Part shown: piece after piece, positions 44,196-51,929 of the stretch
Layout: each line of letters starts with the position of its first letter
Numbering within the stretch: position 1 is the stretch's first letter
Assembly: GCA_902461935.1 (NCBI GenBank)
Contig: CABPZP010000006.1
Coordinates: 1 to 64,000 of the forward strand
Length of the DNA: 64,000 nucleotides
Source of the DNA: Merdicola sp905200315
GTDB taxonomy: Bacteria; Bacillota; Clostridia; TANB77; CAG-508
Reading direction: 5' to 3'
Program-made: the position numbers and the translations under genes
Notes under the pieces: model-generated
Databases searched by the model: none
Told to the model about the DNA's origin: nothing
What the model saw: the letters and a program-made list of their open reading frames with translations, nothing else

Positions 44196-45401
44196 ATGGA
44201 AGAAAAAATGAAGAAAAAATCAGAAGCAGATATAATAATAGTAATAGATGCATTTAAAAAAATAATGACAATTTTTTTAGGACCGTTTTTAACAGCATAT
44301 TTTATAAAGATATCTAGTGAAAGTATGGTAGATTTATCTATATATTATATATTTTCATATTTACTATTAGGAATAAGTAGCTTTATTGTAGCTAGTATAG
44401 TAAAGAATAAGTTTAGAATAGGAATGTTTAGAATAGGAGTAATAACCAATTTTTTTTATATAATGTCAATTGTTCTGTTAAGGGAAAAAGTTGTAGAGAA
44501 TTTATGGCTAATTTCTATTTTATATGGTATATCACAAAGCGTATATTGGTTTCCATATAATTTATTTGTAATAGATAAAGTAGACAATTCTGAAAGAACA
44601 AGTTATACAGTAAAAAAGAATTTAATTGTTTATTCAATAGGGGTATTATGTCCTATATTATTAGGAACAGCAATTACAATAACAAATTTTGAGTTGACAG
44701 CGACTATTATTCTAATAATTTCATTAGTACAAATAATTTTATCTTTTATGCTTACTCCAGATAAGCATGTAAGTAAATTAAAAAAATATAATATAGTAGA
44801 AACATGGAACAAGATAAAGAAAAATAAACAAGTTAAAAAAATATTTTTAGTGGAATTTTTAATAGGTTTTAGTATAAGTGATGGAGCATTAGGGACATTA
44901 ATTACAATATTGATTTTTAATGCATTTAAAACAGATATGAATTTAGGAATTATAACATCAATTTCAACAATACTTTCAATGTGTGCAATTAAATTATATG
45001 AAAAAATATTTAAAAATAAATCAGATAAAAAGATATTATTATTTTCCAGCATAATACCTGTAATATCAGTTTTAGTAGTATTATTTAATACAAATAATAT
45101 TACAATTATAATTTACAGTTTGTGTTATGAAATATTTGTAAATGGTATATTAAGTCTTAATAGATCAATACGCATATTTAACATAGCTGATAGTAATATA
45201 ATTGAAAAGGAAGACCAATCTGAATTTATGTCTATTAGAGAAGGAATTTTGAATTTTGGAAGAATGGTAAGTTATTCAATTTTACTATTTGCAGGAATAA
45301 GTAGAAGTACTCTAGCACTTAATATTGCTTTAATTATTTTAACTTTATCTATTTGGACAATGGGATTTGTATTAAAAGATATAGAAAAATTTGAAGAATA
45401 A
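44196..45401 (+). CDS. MFS-type transporter (first of two)
   Basis: This 401-residue protein has about 12 membrane helices, a mid-protein cytoplasmic loop (PDKHVSKLKKYNIVETWNKI) and a second half starting VKKIFLVEFLIGFSISDGAL. The overall shape fits a major-facilitator drug or metabolite transporter; the usual loop 2-3 signature is degenerate. It follows the Cof phosphatase by 6 nt. Export of the operon's product or of a toxic substrate is plausible but unproven. Confidence 0.8.
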   Translation: MEEKMKKKSEADIIIVIDAFKKIMTIFLGPFLTAYFIKISSESMVDLSIYYIFSYLLLGISSFIVASIVKNKFRIGMFRIGVITNFFYIMSIVLLREKVVENLWLISILYGISQSVYWFPYNLFVIDKVDNSERTSYTVKKNLIVYSIGVLCPILLGTAITITNFELTATIILIISLVQIILSFMLTPDKHVSKLKKYNIVETWNKIKKNKQVKKIFLVEFLIGFSISDGALGTLITILIFNAFKTDMNLGIITSISTILSMCAIKLYEKIFKNKSDKKILLFSSIIPVISVLVVLFNTNNITIIIYSLCYEIFVNGILSLNRSIRIFNIADSNIIEKEDQSEFMSIREGILNFGRMVSYSILLFAGISRSTLALNIALIILTLSIWTMGFVLKDIEKFEE

Positions 45402-45419
45402 AAGAAAGGTTTAAAAATT

Positions 45420-46340
45420 ATGTTAGCAAATAAATTAAATTATGGAGATACAATAAGTGTTGTAGGAGTATCAAATAGTTTAGCTTTAAATAATAGATTC
45501 GAAGATTTTAAAAGAGCAGAAGAATTGTTAATAAGTAAAGGCTTTAAAATCAAATTTGGTAAATATGTAAAAGAAGATTACTACGGTTCATGTGGCACTA
45601 GAGAGCAAAAAGCAGAAGATATGATGAATATGTTTAAAGATAATGAAGTAAAAGCAATTATTTGCCTAGCAGGAGGACAAACTTGTAACACATTTATTGA
45701 TTTATTAGATTATGAAAAAATAAAGAAACATCCTAAAATACTAGTAGGTTATAGTGATATAACAGTATTACTTCAAACTATTTATAAAAAAACAGGGTTA
45801 GTAACATTTAGTGGACCAGATTTTATTTCATTTGGAACTGAATATGCAGAAGAACAATATCAAGTATTTGAAGATGCATTTGTTAATAAAAAGTTAGATA
45901 AATTCAATAATGGCAATAAAAATATTATTAAAAAGGGCAATGCAGAAGGAAAAATAATTGGTACAAATTTAGGGTGTATGATGTATTTACTAGGAACAGA
46001 ATATTTACCAGATATGCAAGATAAAATTCTATTTATAGAAAGCTATAGAACATCACCTAATGAATGTCAAAGAAGATTTGCACATTTAAAACAATATGGT
46101 ATTTTTGATAAAGTAAAAGGAATTATTATTGGATATAATTATGATTTACAAAAAGATGGAAATACATATCCTCAAATGGAAGATATATTACTTGAATATA
46201 CAAAGGAATATAATTTTCCTATTGTTAGATGTAATGATTTTGGTCACAAAATCGTAAATTCTGTTATACCGATAGGTGGATTGTGTAAAATAAATTGTGA
46301 AAATAACGAAGTTGGAATAATAGAAAAATTTTTAAAATAA
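45420..46340 (+). CDS. S66 peptidase (LD-carboxypeptidase / MccF-like)
   Basis: S66 serine peptidases cut L,D bonds in muropeptides or, in the MccF branch, the amide bond of microcin C-type aminoacyl nucleotides. The 306-residue protein has ICLAGGQTCNTFIDLLDY, the nucleophile loop ILVGYSDITVLLQ, LGTEYLPDMQDKILFIESYR (Glu) and CNDFGHKIVNSVIPIG (His), the Ser-Glu-His set. It starts after AAAGAAAGG. Being inside an operon of nucleotide-processing enzymes makes an MccF-like detoxifying role worth considering. Confidence 0.9.
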   Translation: MLANKLNYGDTISVVGVSNSLALNNRFEDFKRAEELLISKGFKIKFGKYVKEDYYGSCGTREQKAEDMMNMFKDNEVKAIICLAGGQTCNTFIDLLDYEKIKKHPKILVGYSDITVLLQTIYKKTGLVTFSGPDFISFGTEYAEEQYQVFEDAFVNKKLDKFNNGNKNIIKKGNAEGKIIGTNLGCMMYLLGTEYLPDMQDKILFIESYRTSPNECQRRFAHLKQYGIFDKVKGIIIGYNYDLQKDGNTYPQMEDILLEYTKEYNFPIVRCNDFGHKIVNSVIPIGGLCKINCENNEVGIIEKFLK

Positions 46341-46354
46341 TGGAGAAATAAAAA

Positions 46355-46505
46355 TATGAAAATAGGAATTGATATAGATAATGTAATATCAAATTTTAAT
46401 GAGGAATTATTAAAAGCATATAAAGATATTTCTTATATTATAGAAGAAATGAAAATATTAGAATTAGATGAAAAATATAGTAAAGAAAAATGGGAACTTA
46501 ATTAA
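46355..46505 (+). pseudogene. 5' remnant of a third HAD-nucleoside hydrolase-type gene
   Basis: MKIGIDIDNVISNFNEELLK plus about 29 residues, then a stop. The first 40 bases are nearly identical to the starts of the genes at 40555 and 62596, after which similarity vanishes. GGAG lies upstream. It is probably a truncated copy left after duplication or deletion. Confidence 0.65.
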
Positions 46506-46652
46506 TAGCATTAGAACATTTATTATGGATACACCGTATAATAGAGATACTAATGAATTCAAACGATACTACAAAAGTATTTACGATTGATAAAAGATTT
46601 ATTAGGAAATAATTTATATGATTTATTTCCAAAGATAAAAGAAAATTTGTAG
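46506..46652 (+). other. Decayed coding sequence
   Basis: Short open stretches in two frames, LIALEHLLWIHRIIEILMN then KVFTIDKRFIRK in one and DLLGNNLYDLFPKIKENL in another, run to about 46652. Together they suggest the end of a broken gene whose family I cannot name. Confidence 0.35.
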
Positions 46653-46677
46653 AAGTATTATTATATTAAAATAAAAA

Positions 46678-47202
46678 ATGAAAGAAGTGAAACAATTGGA
46701 AAATAAAAAAATAGATTTAAGTAGTATAAAAGTTGCAATTTTTGATTTTGATGACACACTAGCTATTCATAAAGATAAAGATTACTTAAAACATCGTAAT
46801 GAAAACGAAGAAAATCTTTTAAATTATTACTTAAATGCTTATCTAAATCCAGAATCTTTTTATGAAACTATTGAACCTTGTTCAATATCCGATTCATTAC
46901 AAAATTTGATTAAAAATTTTGAAACAAAAGGTGTAAAAATGTATTGTGTATCTGGAATGAAATTTTCATTTCATCTAAAAGCAAAAGAAAATTTTGTACA
47001 TAAATATTATAGTAATGATATAGAAGTAATTTCAGCACGATCTCAAGAATTAAAGTGTGATGCTGTTAAAATTATTAAGCGTATTAACAATTGTGATTTA
47101 AATGAAATATTGTTTATAGATGATAACAAAGAAAATATTATCAGATTTAATAATATGGGAATACATGCATGGACGCCTGAAGAATTTGAACAGTTAATAT
47201 AA
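46678..47202 (+). CDS. HAD-superfamily hydrolase
   Basis: This 174-residue protein has KVAIFDFDDTLAIHKDKDYL (nucleophile Asp near 23), GVKMYCVSGMKFSFHLKA (motif II, Ser for Thr) and LNEILFIDDNKENIIRFNN (motif IV). It is the fourth HAD domain of the island. The ATG at 46678 has no clear RBS; TTG 46696, 7 nt after GAAAGAAGTG, is an alternative start. MFS gene 2 follows after 20 nt. Confidence 0.8.
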   Translation: MKEVKQLENKKIDLSSIKVAIFDFDDTLAIHKDKDYLKHRNENEENLLNYYLNAYLNPESFYETIEPCSISDSLQNLIKNFETKGVKMYCVSGMKFSFHLKAKENFVHKYYSNDIEVISARSQELKCDAVKIIKRINNCDLNEILFIDDNKENIIRFNNMGIHAWTPEEFEQLI

Positions 47203-47222
47203 TATTTAACAGGAGAAAATAA

Positions 47223-48455
47223 ATGGAACAAGAAACAAAGAAAATAAATAGAAGTATAAAAATATATCCAATATTTGCATCATTTACAGGAGACTTAATA
47301 TTCTTTGTGCCAATAGACACACTATTTTTAACATTGGTAAAAGGATTAAGTGCAAGTCAAATAACAGCAATGACAATGGTTGCATTAATAATATGTATAG
47401 TATTTCAAAAAGTAATACTAGCTATTGTAAAAAAGATAGGAAATGTAAATTCATTAAGACTAGGAGCAACTATGTTGTTGATTGCATCATTAGTATTAAC
47501 ATTTGGAAAATCGTTTATTGCAATGTTATTATATAAAAGCATACATGAATTAGCAGTTATGTTTTTAAATATGGATGAAATAATTTTGAAAAATAATTTA
47601 AAAGCTGTAAGTAGAAAAGACGATTATTTTAAAATAAGAAATAAATCAAAGATTATTTATGCTATTATAACGTTATTCACAGCATTAGTAGCAGGAAAAA
47701 TGTTTAATGTAAATCATTATTTACCAATGTATTTATCAATAATAATATATGTATTGGTATTAGGAACGTCATTTTTATATTATGAGGCAAAAGTAGAGGA
47801 AGAACTAGAAACGAAAAAAGAACATAAAAAACTAAAGATAACATCAATAATATTCTATGTAATATTATCAAATGCAGTATTTTATTCAATAATAAAAATG
47901 GGACAAAACAATAGTAAATTATTTATGCAATATGATTTTCAAAAATTCTTATCTGTTGAAATGGTAACATACTACATAACAACAATAGTATTTATATCAA
48001 GAATAGCAAGATTAGCAGGCAATGTAATATTTGGAAAGGTATATTCAAAAATAAAAGATAAAATGAGCGTTGTTCTAACAATATGTTTGGCATTAGCATT
48101 TTTATTATTGATTATAGGACACTTTATAGAATCGGCGTTCATTTGTAAAGTGATAATTATGTCTTTAGGATTTTTCTTAATATTAGCGATAAGAGATTCA
48201 TTCCAAACATATATAGAAGATGTTGCCTTGACTATTTCAAATAAAGAGGAACAACAAGAAATTATAATTAAAATTGAAGTTTATAGAAGATTAGGAACAT
48301 TAATATTAAGTGCTATTTTTACATTAATATTGATGAGATATGAACTAATTGTAATAGAATTTATTTTATTAGGCTTAAGCATTATTGAAATATTTGTAAA
48401 TAAAAGCTTATGTAATAAGTTATCAAATTATAGTATAGTAGCAAAAAATGGATAG
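47223..48455 (+). CDS. MFS-type transporter (second)
   Basis: This 410-residue protein has about 12 membrane helices. The start IYPIFASFTGDLIFFVPIDT, then FLTLVKGLSASQITAM and SLRLGATMLLIASLVLTFG, resembles MFS proteins found beside biosynthetic or resistance genes. RBS CAGGAG. It is the last gene of the long plus-strand run; a stem at 48451-48471 follows. Substrate unknown. Confidence 0.82.
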   Translation: MEQETKKINRSIKIYPIFASFTGDLIFFVPIDTLFLTLVKGLSASQITAMTMVALIICIVFQKVILAIVKKIGNVNSLRLGATMLLIASLVLTFGKSFIAMLLYKSIHELAVMFLNMDEIILKNNLKAVSRKDDYFKIRNKSKIIYAIITLFTALVAGKMFNVNHYLPMYLSIIIYVLVLGTSFLYYEAKVEEELETKKEHKKLKITSIIFYVILSNAVFYSIIKMGQNNSKLFMQYDFQKFLSVEMVTYYITTIVFISRIARLAGNVIFGKVYSKIKDKMSVVLTICLALAFLLLIIGHFIESAFICKVIIMSLGFFLILAIRDSFQTYIEDVALTISNKEEQQEIIIKIEVYRRLGTLILSAIFTLILMRYELIVIEFILLGLSIIEIFVNKSLCNKLSNYSIVAKNG

Positions 48456-48476
48456 CAAATTAAATGCTATCTATTT
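48449..48476 (+). terminator. Probable weak terminator of the cargo operon
   Basis: GATAGCA (48451-48457) pairs with TGCTATC (48465-48471) and is followed by TATTTCC, a poor T-run. The stop codon of the MFS gene lies within the first arm. Confidence 0.5.
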
Positions 48477-48503
48477 CCAGTTAAATTTGTAAAAAAATAC
48501 CTG

Positions 48504-48533
48504 TTGAACACATACTTCTAAATAATGTATAAT
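48504..48533 (+). promoter_or_regulatory. Promoter of the glycoamylase gene
   Basis: TTGAAC (48504-48509), 18-nt spacer, TATAAT (48528-48533), 23 nt before the ATG at 48557. It gives the glycoamylase gene a transcript separate from the upstream operon. Confidence 0.65.
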
Positions 48534-48556
48534 CTATTTAAGAGGTGCAATAATTT

Positions 48557-49804
48557 ATGAGAATAATAAAAAAATATGGAAAAGACATATTATATAAGGA
48601 ATTAAAGAAAAGCTATAATTTTTTTATTAAAGAAGCAAATACAGATAAAAAAAGCAAGGGATATGGACTAATAAGAGATAAAACAATATTAGCTGATAAT
48701 ATTGCAAGTATAGCATCAGTAGGATATGGTTTAGCAGCATTAGTTATTGGAGTAGAACATAATTGGATAAAATACGATAAAGCCTATGATAGAGCAAACA
48801 GAACACTAGAAAACTTTATAAATAACGTAGAAGGGAAAAATGGATTTTATTATCATTTTGTAAATATGCAAACAGGGAAAAGAGAATGGAATTGTGAAAT
48901 ATCAATAATAGATACAGCAATTTTTATATGTGGTGCTATAACTGCAGGTGAATATTTCGGAAAAGAAGTAAAAAATAAAGCAAATATCTTATATAAAAGA
49001 ATAAAATGGGAATGGTATAGAAACGAAACAAACAATTTATTTTATATGGGATATAAACCTGAAAAAGGATTTTGGGGACAATGGGATGGATATGCTGAAC
49101 AATTAATGATGTATGTATTAGGAGTTAGCTCACTAGCATATCCAATAGATAAAAGTATGTATTATGAATTTAATAGAAAAAAGAAGGATTATAAAAATAT
49201 AAAGGATATAATATATACATATTGTGGAACATTATTTACATATCAATATTCACATGCATGGATTGATTTTAGAAATTTAATAGATATTAATGGAGTTAAT
49301 TGGTTTGAAAATTCAATAAAAGCGACAAAAGCAAATAGAGAATATTGTATAGATAATAAGAACAGATTTAAAACTTATGGAGAAAACTCTTGGGGATTAA
49401 CTTCTTGTCTTTCTCCAAAAGGATATATAGGATCAGGAGCTGAACCTTGTGATACTAATTTAGAAATAGAAAACGATGGCACAATATCTCCATGTGGTGC
49501 AATTGGTTCAATAGTATTTACACCAAAAGAAACCATACAAGCTATAGAATATTATTATAATACATTTATAAAGTTATGGGGAAAATATGGTTTTAAAGAT
49601 GGTTTTAATTTAGAAGGAGAAAAAAACTGGTTTGCAAAAGAATACATAGGAATTGATAAAGGAATAGGAATGTTAATGATAGAAAATTATTTAAATGAAA
49701 CTATATGGAAATATTTTATGAAAAATGAATATGTCATTAAAGGATTAGAAATGTTAGAATTTACTGATACCAAATCAGAAAATTTGAAATTAAACAAAGT
49801 ATAA
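48557..49804 (+). CDS. Glycoamylase-domain protein (glucoamylase family)
   Basis: This 415-residue protein is built on the (alpha/alpha)6 glycoamylase domain, here without a signal peptide and so probably cytoplasmic. Conserved stretches in order are SIASVGYGLAALVIGVEHNW, GFYYHFVNMQTGKREW, IDTAIFICGAITAGEYFG, GFWGQWDGYAEQLMMYVLG, YSHAWIDFRNLIDINGVNWF, SWGLTSCLSPKGY and GIDKGIGMLMIENYLNETIW. Related domains act on beta-glucans or other glucosides. The substrate is unknown and an unusual one is possible in an island of nucleotide enzymes. It has its own promoter. Confidence 0.85.
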   Translation: MRIIKKYGKDILYKELKKSYNFFIKEANTDKKSKGYGLIRDKTILADNIASIASVGYGLAALVIGVEHNWIKYDKAYDRANRTLENFINNVEGKNGFYYHFVNMQTGKREWNCEISIIDTAIFICGAITAGEYFGKEVKNKANILYKRIKWEWYRNETNNLFYMGYKPEKGFWGQWDGYAEQLMMYVLGVSSLAYPIDKSMYYEFNRKKKDYKNIKDIIYTYCGTLFTYQYSHAWIDFRNLIDINGVNWFENSIKATKANREYCIDNKNRFKTYGENSWGLTSCLSPKGYIGSGAEPCDTNLEIENDGTISPCGAIGSIVFTPKETIQAIEYYYNTFIKLWGKYGFKDGFNLEGEKNWFAKEYIGIDKGIGMLMIENYLNETIWKYFMKNEYVIKGLEMLEFTDTKSENLKLNKV

Positions 49805-49925
49805 TTTGGAAGAAATTACAAATGAAATAGTATATAAAAATTGATATAATATATGTAGATGTGTAATAACACATAATAGTAGTAACAAATAACCAAAATG
49901 TTTTAATTAAAATGGAGGTATTAAG

Positions 49926-50168
49926 ATGAAAATTTGTATTTTACGGAGAGATGGAGAAAAAATTCATAATGGGATGATAGAAGTGATGTCTGCAATAATA
50001 GAGAAAAAATTTGGAGATAGAGAAATGTTTTTAGATAAGAACAAAAAAGAATTTACACAGATGATTACTTTTTTAGTTTCTGATAATGAAGATTCGTCTA
50101 ATATAGTTCAATTTATAATTGAAGTATCGGAAATTAATCCATTATATACTGTGAGAATTTTGAAGTAA
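49926..50168 (+). CDS. Small island protein of unknown function
   Basis: This 80-residue protein starts MKICILRRDGEKIHNGMIEV and ends ISEINPLYTVRILK-like; soluble, no recognised domain. RBS TGGAGG 5 nt before the ATG. A TATAAT-like site lies near 49843 in the upstream gap. A perfect terminator follows. It is the first of six very small genes before the recombinases. Confidence 0.6.
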   Translation: MKICILRRDGEKIHNGMIEVMSAIIEKKFGDREMFLDKNKKEFTQMITFLVSDNEDSSNIVQFIIEVSEINPLYTVRILK

Positions 50169-50178
50169 AAGCAAAGAA

Positions 50179-50217
50179 AAACTCTAATCTAGCAAATGCT
50201 GATTAGAGTTTTTTTTA
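50179..50217 (+). terminator. Intrinsic terminator
   Basis: AACTCTAATC and GATTAGAGTT form a perfect stem, loop TAGCAAATGCT, followed by T7-8. Confidence 0.92.
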
Positions 50218-50315
50218 CTTTGAGTGAAAAAGGTTAAAACTACAAAAATCTAATTATAGTATAACACAAAATTATGTAAAATACAAATGCACTATTGAAA
50301 ATAACTGGATTTTTC

Positions 50316-50344
50316 TTTACTTTTACGTGAAATCATGATATACT
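50316..50344 (+). promoter_or_regulatory. Dyad-containing promoter, copy 1
   Basis: TTTACT (50316-50321), 17-nt spacer TTTACGTGAAATCATGA, TATACT (50339-50344). The CGTGAAATCATG dyad in the spacer corresponds to CACGAAATCGTG in the copy at 50684. The leader contains CCTGTTTTACAGG and ends ATATTTTAAGGAGG, as in the second copy. Confidence 0.65.
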
Positions 50345-50450
50345 ATTTACATAATTTTAGCGATTTGCTAATCAAATTTTTTTAATCCTGTTTTACAGGT
50401 TGATATAGAGTCAGTTATTATAAAATGAATATTTTAAGGAGGAAAATAGT

Positions 50451-50603
50451 ATGGCATTTGAAGATTATAAAAATTTAAATTTAAAACCTGAAAAGGCAAC
50501 ACAGGAAGAAATTGAACAACTTGAAAAGAAATATGGAGTATCAGATTTTAATGATAGTTCAATGGCAAGAGAATTTCTTCGTAGACAGGAAGAAAAAGAA
50601 TAA
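50451..50603 (+). CDS. 50-residue acidic island protein
   Basis: MAFEDYKNLNLKPEKATQEE followed by IEQLEKKYGVSDFNDSS and a short Arg/Glu tail, ending TAA 50601-50603. AAGGAGG lies 9 nt upstream and the gene has its own dyad promoter. The size and location beside serine recombinases make it a candidate accessory or directionality factor, but nothing in the sequence proves this. Confidence 0.6.
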   Translation: MAFEDYKNLNLKPEKATQEEIEQLEKKYGVSDFNDSSMAREFLRRQEEKE

Positions 50604-50650
50604 ACAATTAAGAGAACTGATTAAATTGTAATTGGATATTGAAAGTGTAA

Positions 50651-50690
50651 AGAAAGGAATTATCGGTCATGATAGTTCTTTTCTTTACTT
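50651..50690 (+). terminator. Terminator overlapping the next promoter
   Basis: AAAGAAAGGAATTATC pairs (with G-U and one mismatch) with GATAGTTCTTTTCTTT. The T-rich 3' arm runs into the -35 element at 50684. Confidence 0.65.
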
Positions 50691-50712
50691 TTACACGAAA
50701 TCGTGATATAAT
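50684..50712 (+). promoter_or_regulatory. Dyad-containing promoter, copy 2
   Basis: TTTACT (50684-50689), 17-nt spacer TTTACACGAAATCGTGA, TATAAT (50707-50712). CACG-AAAT-CGTG is a perfect dyad between -35 and -10. The leader has CTCCTTTTGGAG and ends ATATTTTAAGGGAGG. Confidence 0.7.
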
Positions 50713-50801
50713 TCACATAATTCAATTTTTATAATCTCCTTTTGGAGTTTACATAGAGAAACTTATAGACATCAAAATAAATATTTTAAGGGAGGAATTT
50801 T

Positions 50802-50993
50802 ATGGCTTTAAAAATGGTAAAACTAAATTATATGTCAGCAACAACACATACAGAACCTAAAGCAAAAATCAAAGTATCATCTGCTAAAATGGAAGAACTA
50901 GATAGATCTATTAAAGAAAAAACTAGACAAAATAATTCTGATTTTAATGTAGGACGTGATAATTTAAAAGACAATATATATTATAGTAATTAA
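50802..50993 (+). CDS. 63-residue island protein
   Basis: This is a small basic soluble protein (MALKMVKLNYMSATTHTEPK, then IKVSSAKMEELDRSIKEK). RBS AAGGGAGG. It is expressed from the second dyad promoter; the first dyad promoter serves the gene at 50451, so the two are probably co-regulated. No domain is recognised. Confidence 0.6.
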   Translation: MALKMVKLNYMSATTHTEPKAKIKVSSAKMEELDRSIKEKTRQNNSDFNVGRDNLKDNIYYSN

Positions 50994-51028
50994 AAAATAA
51001 TTCATAAATATTTTTCTAGGAGGATAGC

Positions 51029-51211
51029 ATGTTATTTTCAATATTTTCTTTTTTTATGATTTTTGTACTATGTTTATTATCAATATCTGCTGTTATATAT
51101 AATGATGTGTATAACATTTTAAAATTTAAAAATAAACAAGAAATCAGTATTGATAAGTTGAAATTTGAAAAATGTATTTTACCCTACAAAAGTAACTCAC
51201 AAACTAATTAG
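51029..51211 (+). CDS. 60-residue single-span membrane protein
   Basis: An N-terminal hydrophobic segment (about residues 3-25, LFSIFSFFMIFVLCLLSISA) is followed by a short basic cytoplasmic or external tail. TAGGAGG lies 6 nt upstream. It could be a holin-like or toxin-like small membrane peptide, but no specific match is seen. It is 35 nt after the previous gene and probably co-transcribed. Confidence 0.55.
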   Translation: MLFSIFSFFMIFVLCLLSISAVIYNDVYNILKFKNKQEISIDKLKFEKCILPYKSNSQTN

Positions 51212-51228
51212 TTAAGGAGGTAAAACAA

Positions 51229-51249
51229 ATGGAAAGAGAATATTTCTGA
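51229..51249 (+). CDS. Six-codon ORF (MEREYF) with very strong RBS
   Basis: TTAAGGAGGT lies 8 nt before ATG GAA AGA GAA TAT TTC TGA. A G-U-rich hairpin with T5 (51262-51293) follows 13 nt later. The arrangement resembles a leader peptide with attenuator, or the surviving 5' end of a lost gene. Confidence 0.35.
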   Translation: MEREYF

Positions 51250-51261
51250 TTGATTTTTTTG

Positions 51262-51293
51262 AAAAGGGGATTGTCAATAGATAATTCCTTTTT
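51262..51293 (+). terminator. Terminator/attenuator-like hairpin
   Basis: GGGATTGTC (51267-51275) pairs with GATAATTCC (51280-51288) through two G-U pairs, followed by T5. Confidence 0.6.
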
Positions 51294-51347
51294 CTTTACT
51301 AGCTAGCAAATAAGTAAATAAAAGTTCATCTTTAATAAGGATTCATA

Positions 51348-51380
51348 TAGTACTAGAATTAAAAACTAGTGCTATTTTTT
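51348..51380 (+). terminator. Intrinsic terminator
   Basis: TAGTACTAG (51348-51356) pairs with CTAGTGCTA (51366-51374), one G-U, then T6. Confidence 0.8.
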
Positions 51381-51458
51381 ATCTCAAATTTTTTCTCAAC
51401 TTAACTATCTTAATGATATTTAATAAAATATTTATAAATTTGTTTTAGAAGGAAAAAT

Positions 51459-51542
51459 ATGAAGAGTAAACAAGATAAAATAGCTAATTTAGAAAGAAAC
51501 AATATCAGCATAGATGATGGTTTTATTATAAATAAATGTTAA
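51459..51542 (+). CDS. 27-residue small ORF
   Basis: MKSKQDKIANLERNNISIDD plus seven residues, with AGAAGG upstream and its own terminator directly after. It is too short to classify; the flanking terminators on both sides suggest an independent tiny unit. Confidence 0.35.
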   Translation: MKSKQDKIANLERNNISIDDGFIINKC

Positions 51543-51547
51543 TATAT

Positions 51548-51585
51548 ATAAGATTGGCTTAAATGCCAGTCTTATTTTTTATAAT
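51548..51585 (+). terminator. Intrinsic terminator
   Basis: ATAAGATTGGC pairs with GCCAGTCTTAT (one G-U), followed by T6. Confidence 0.85.
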
Positions 51586-51632
51586 ATTTTTTTGTCTAAA
51601 GTCATAAATTTAATTGAGGTGATTTTTTAATA

Positions 51633-51863
51633 ATGAATGATGTATTAGAACAAAAAAGTGTACTATTAGGTAGTGAGAAATATGAATATATAAAGACAAA
51701 TGATGGAGCAGAACAACTAATAAAAAGTGAAGATATAGGAAAACGAAAGATAAATATAGTAATAAAGAATACTACACAAACTAATACAGAAGAATTAGAA
51801 AAATACATTATTGACGTGTTGAGTGATTTATATATCCAAAAAAATATAAAAAGAATAATATAA
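51633..51863 (+). CDS. Small protein upstream of the recombinases
   Basis: This 76-residue protein has the body YEYIKTNDGAEQLIKSEDIG, then KRKINIVIKNTT and a helical C terminus. RBS GAGGTGAT. It starts about 300 nt before the first recombinase and has the same orientation. The segment IGKRKINI faintly recalls the IGKxTINI tails of the proteins at 31930 and 33243. It is a candidate accessory factor of recombination; no domain is recognised. Confidence 0.6.
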   Translation: MNDVLEQKSVLLGSEKYEYIKTNDGAEQLIKSEDIGKRKINIVIKNTTQTNTEELEKYIIDVLSDLYIQKNIKRII

Positions 51864-51929
51864 AATTTTTTCTCAAATTGATTATCCTTTTTGCTTAAAA
51901 TAAAATTTTAAGTTGAAAGGAGGTTTAAA

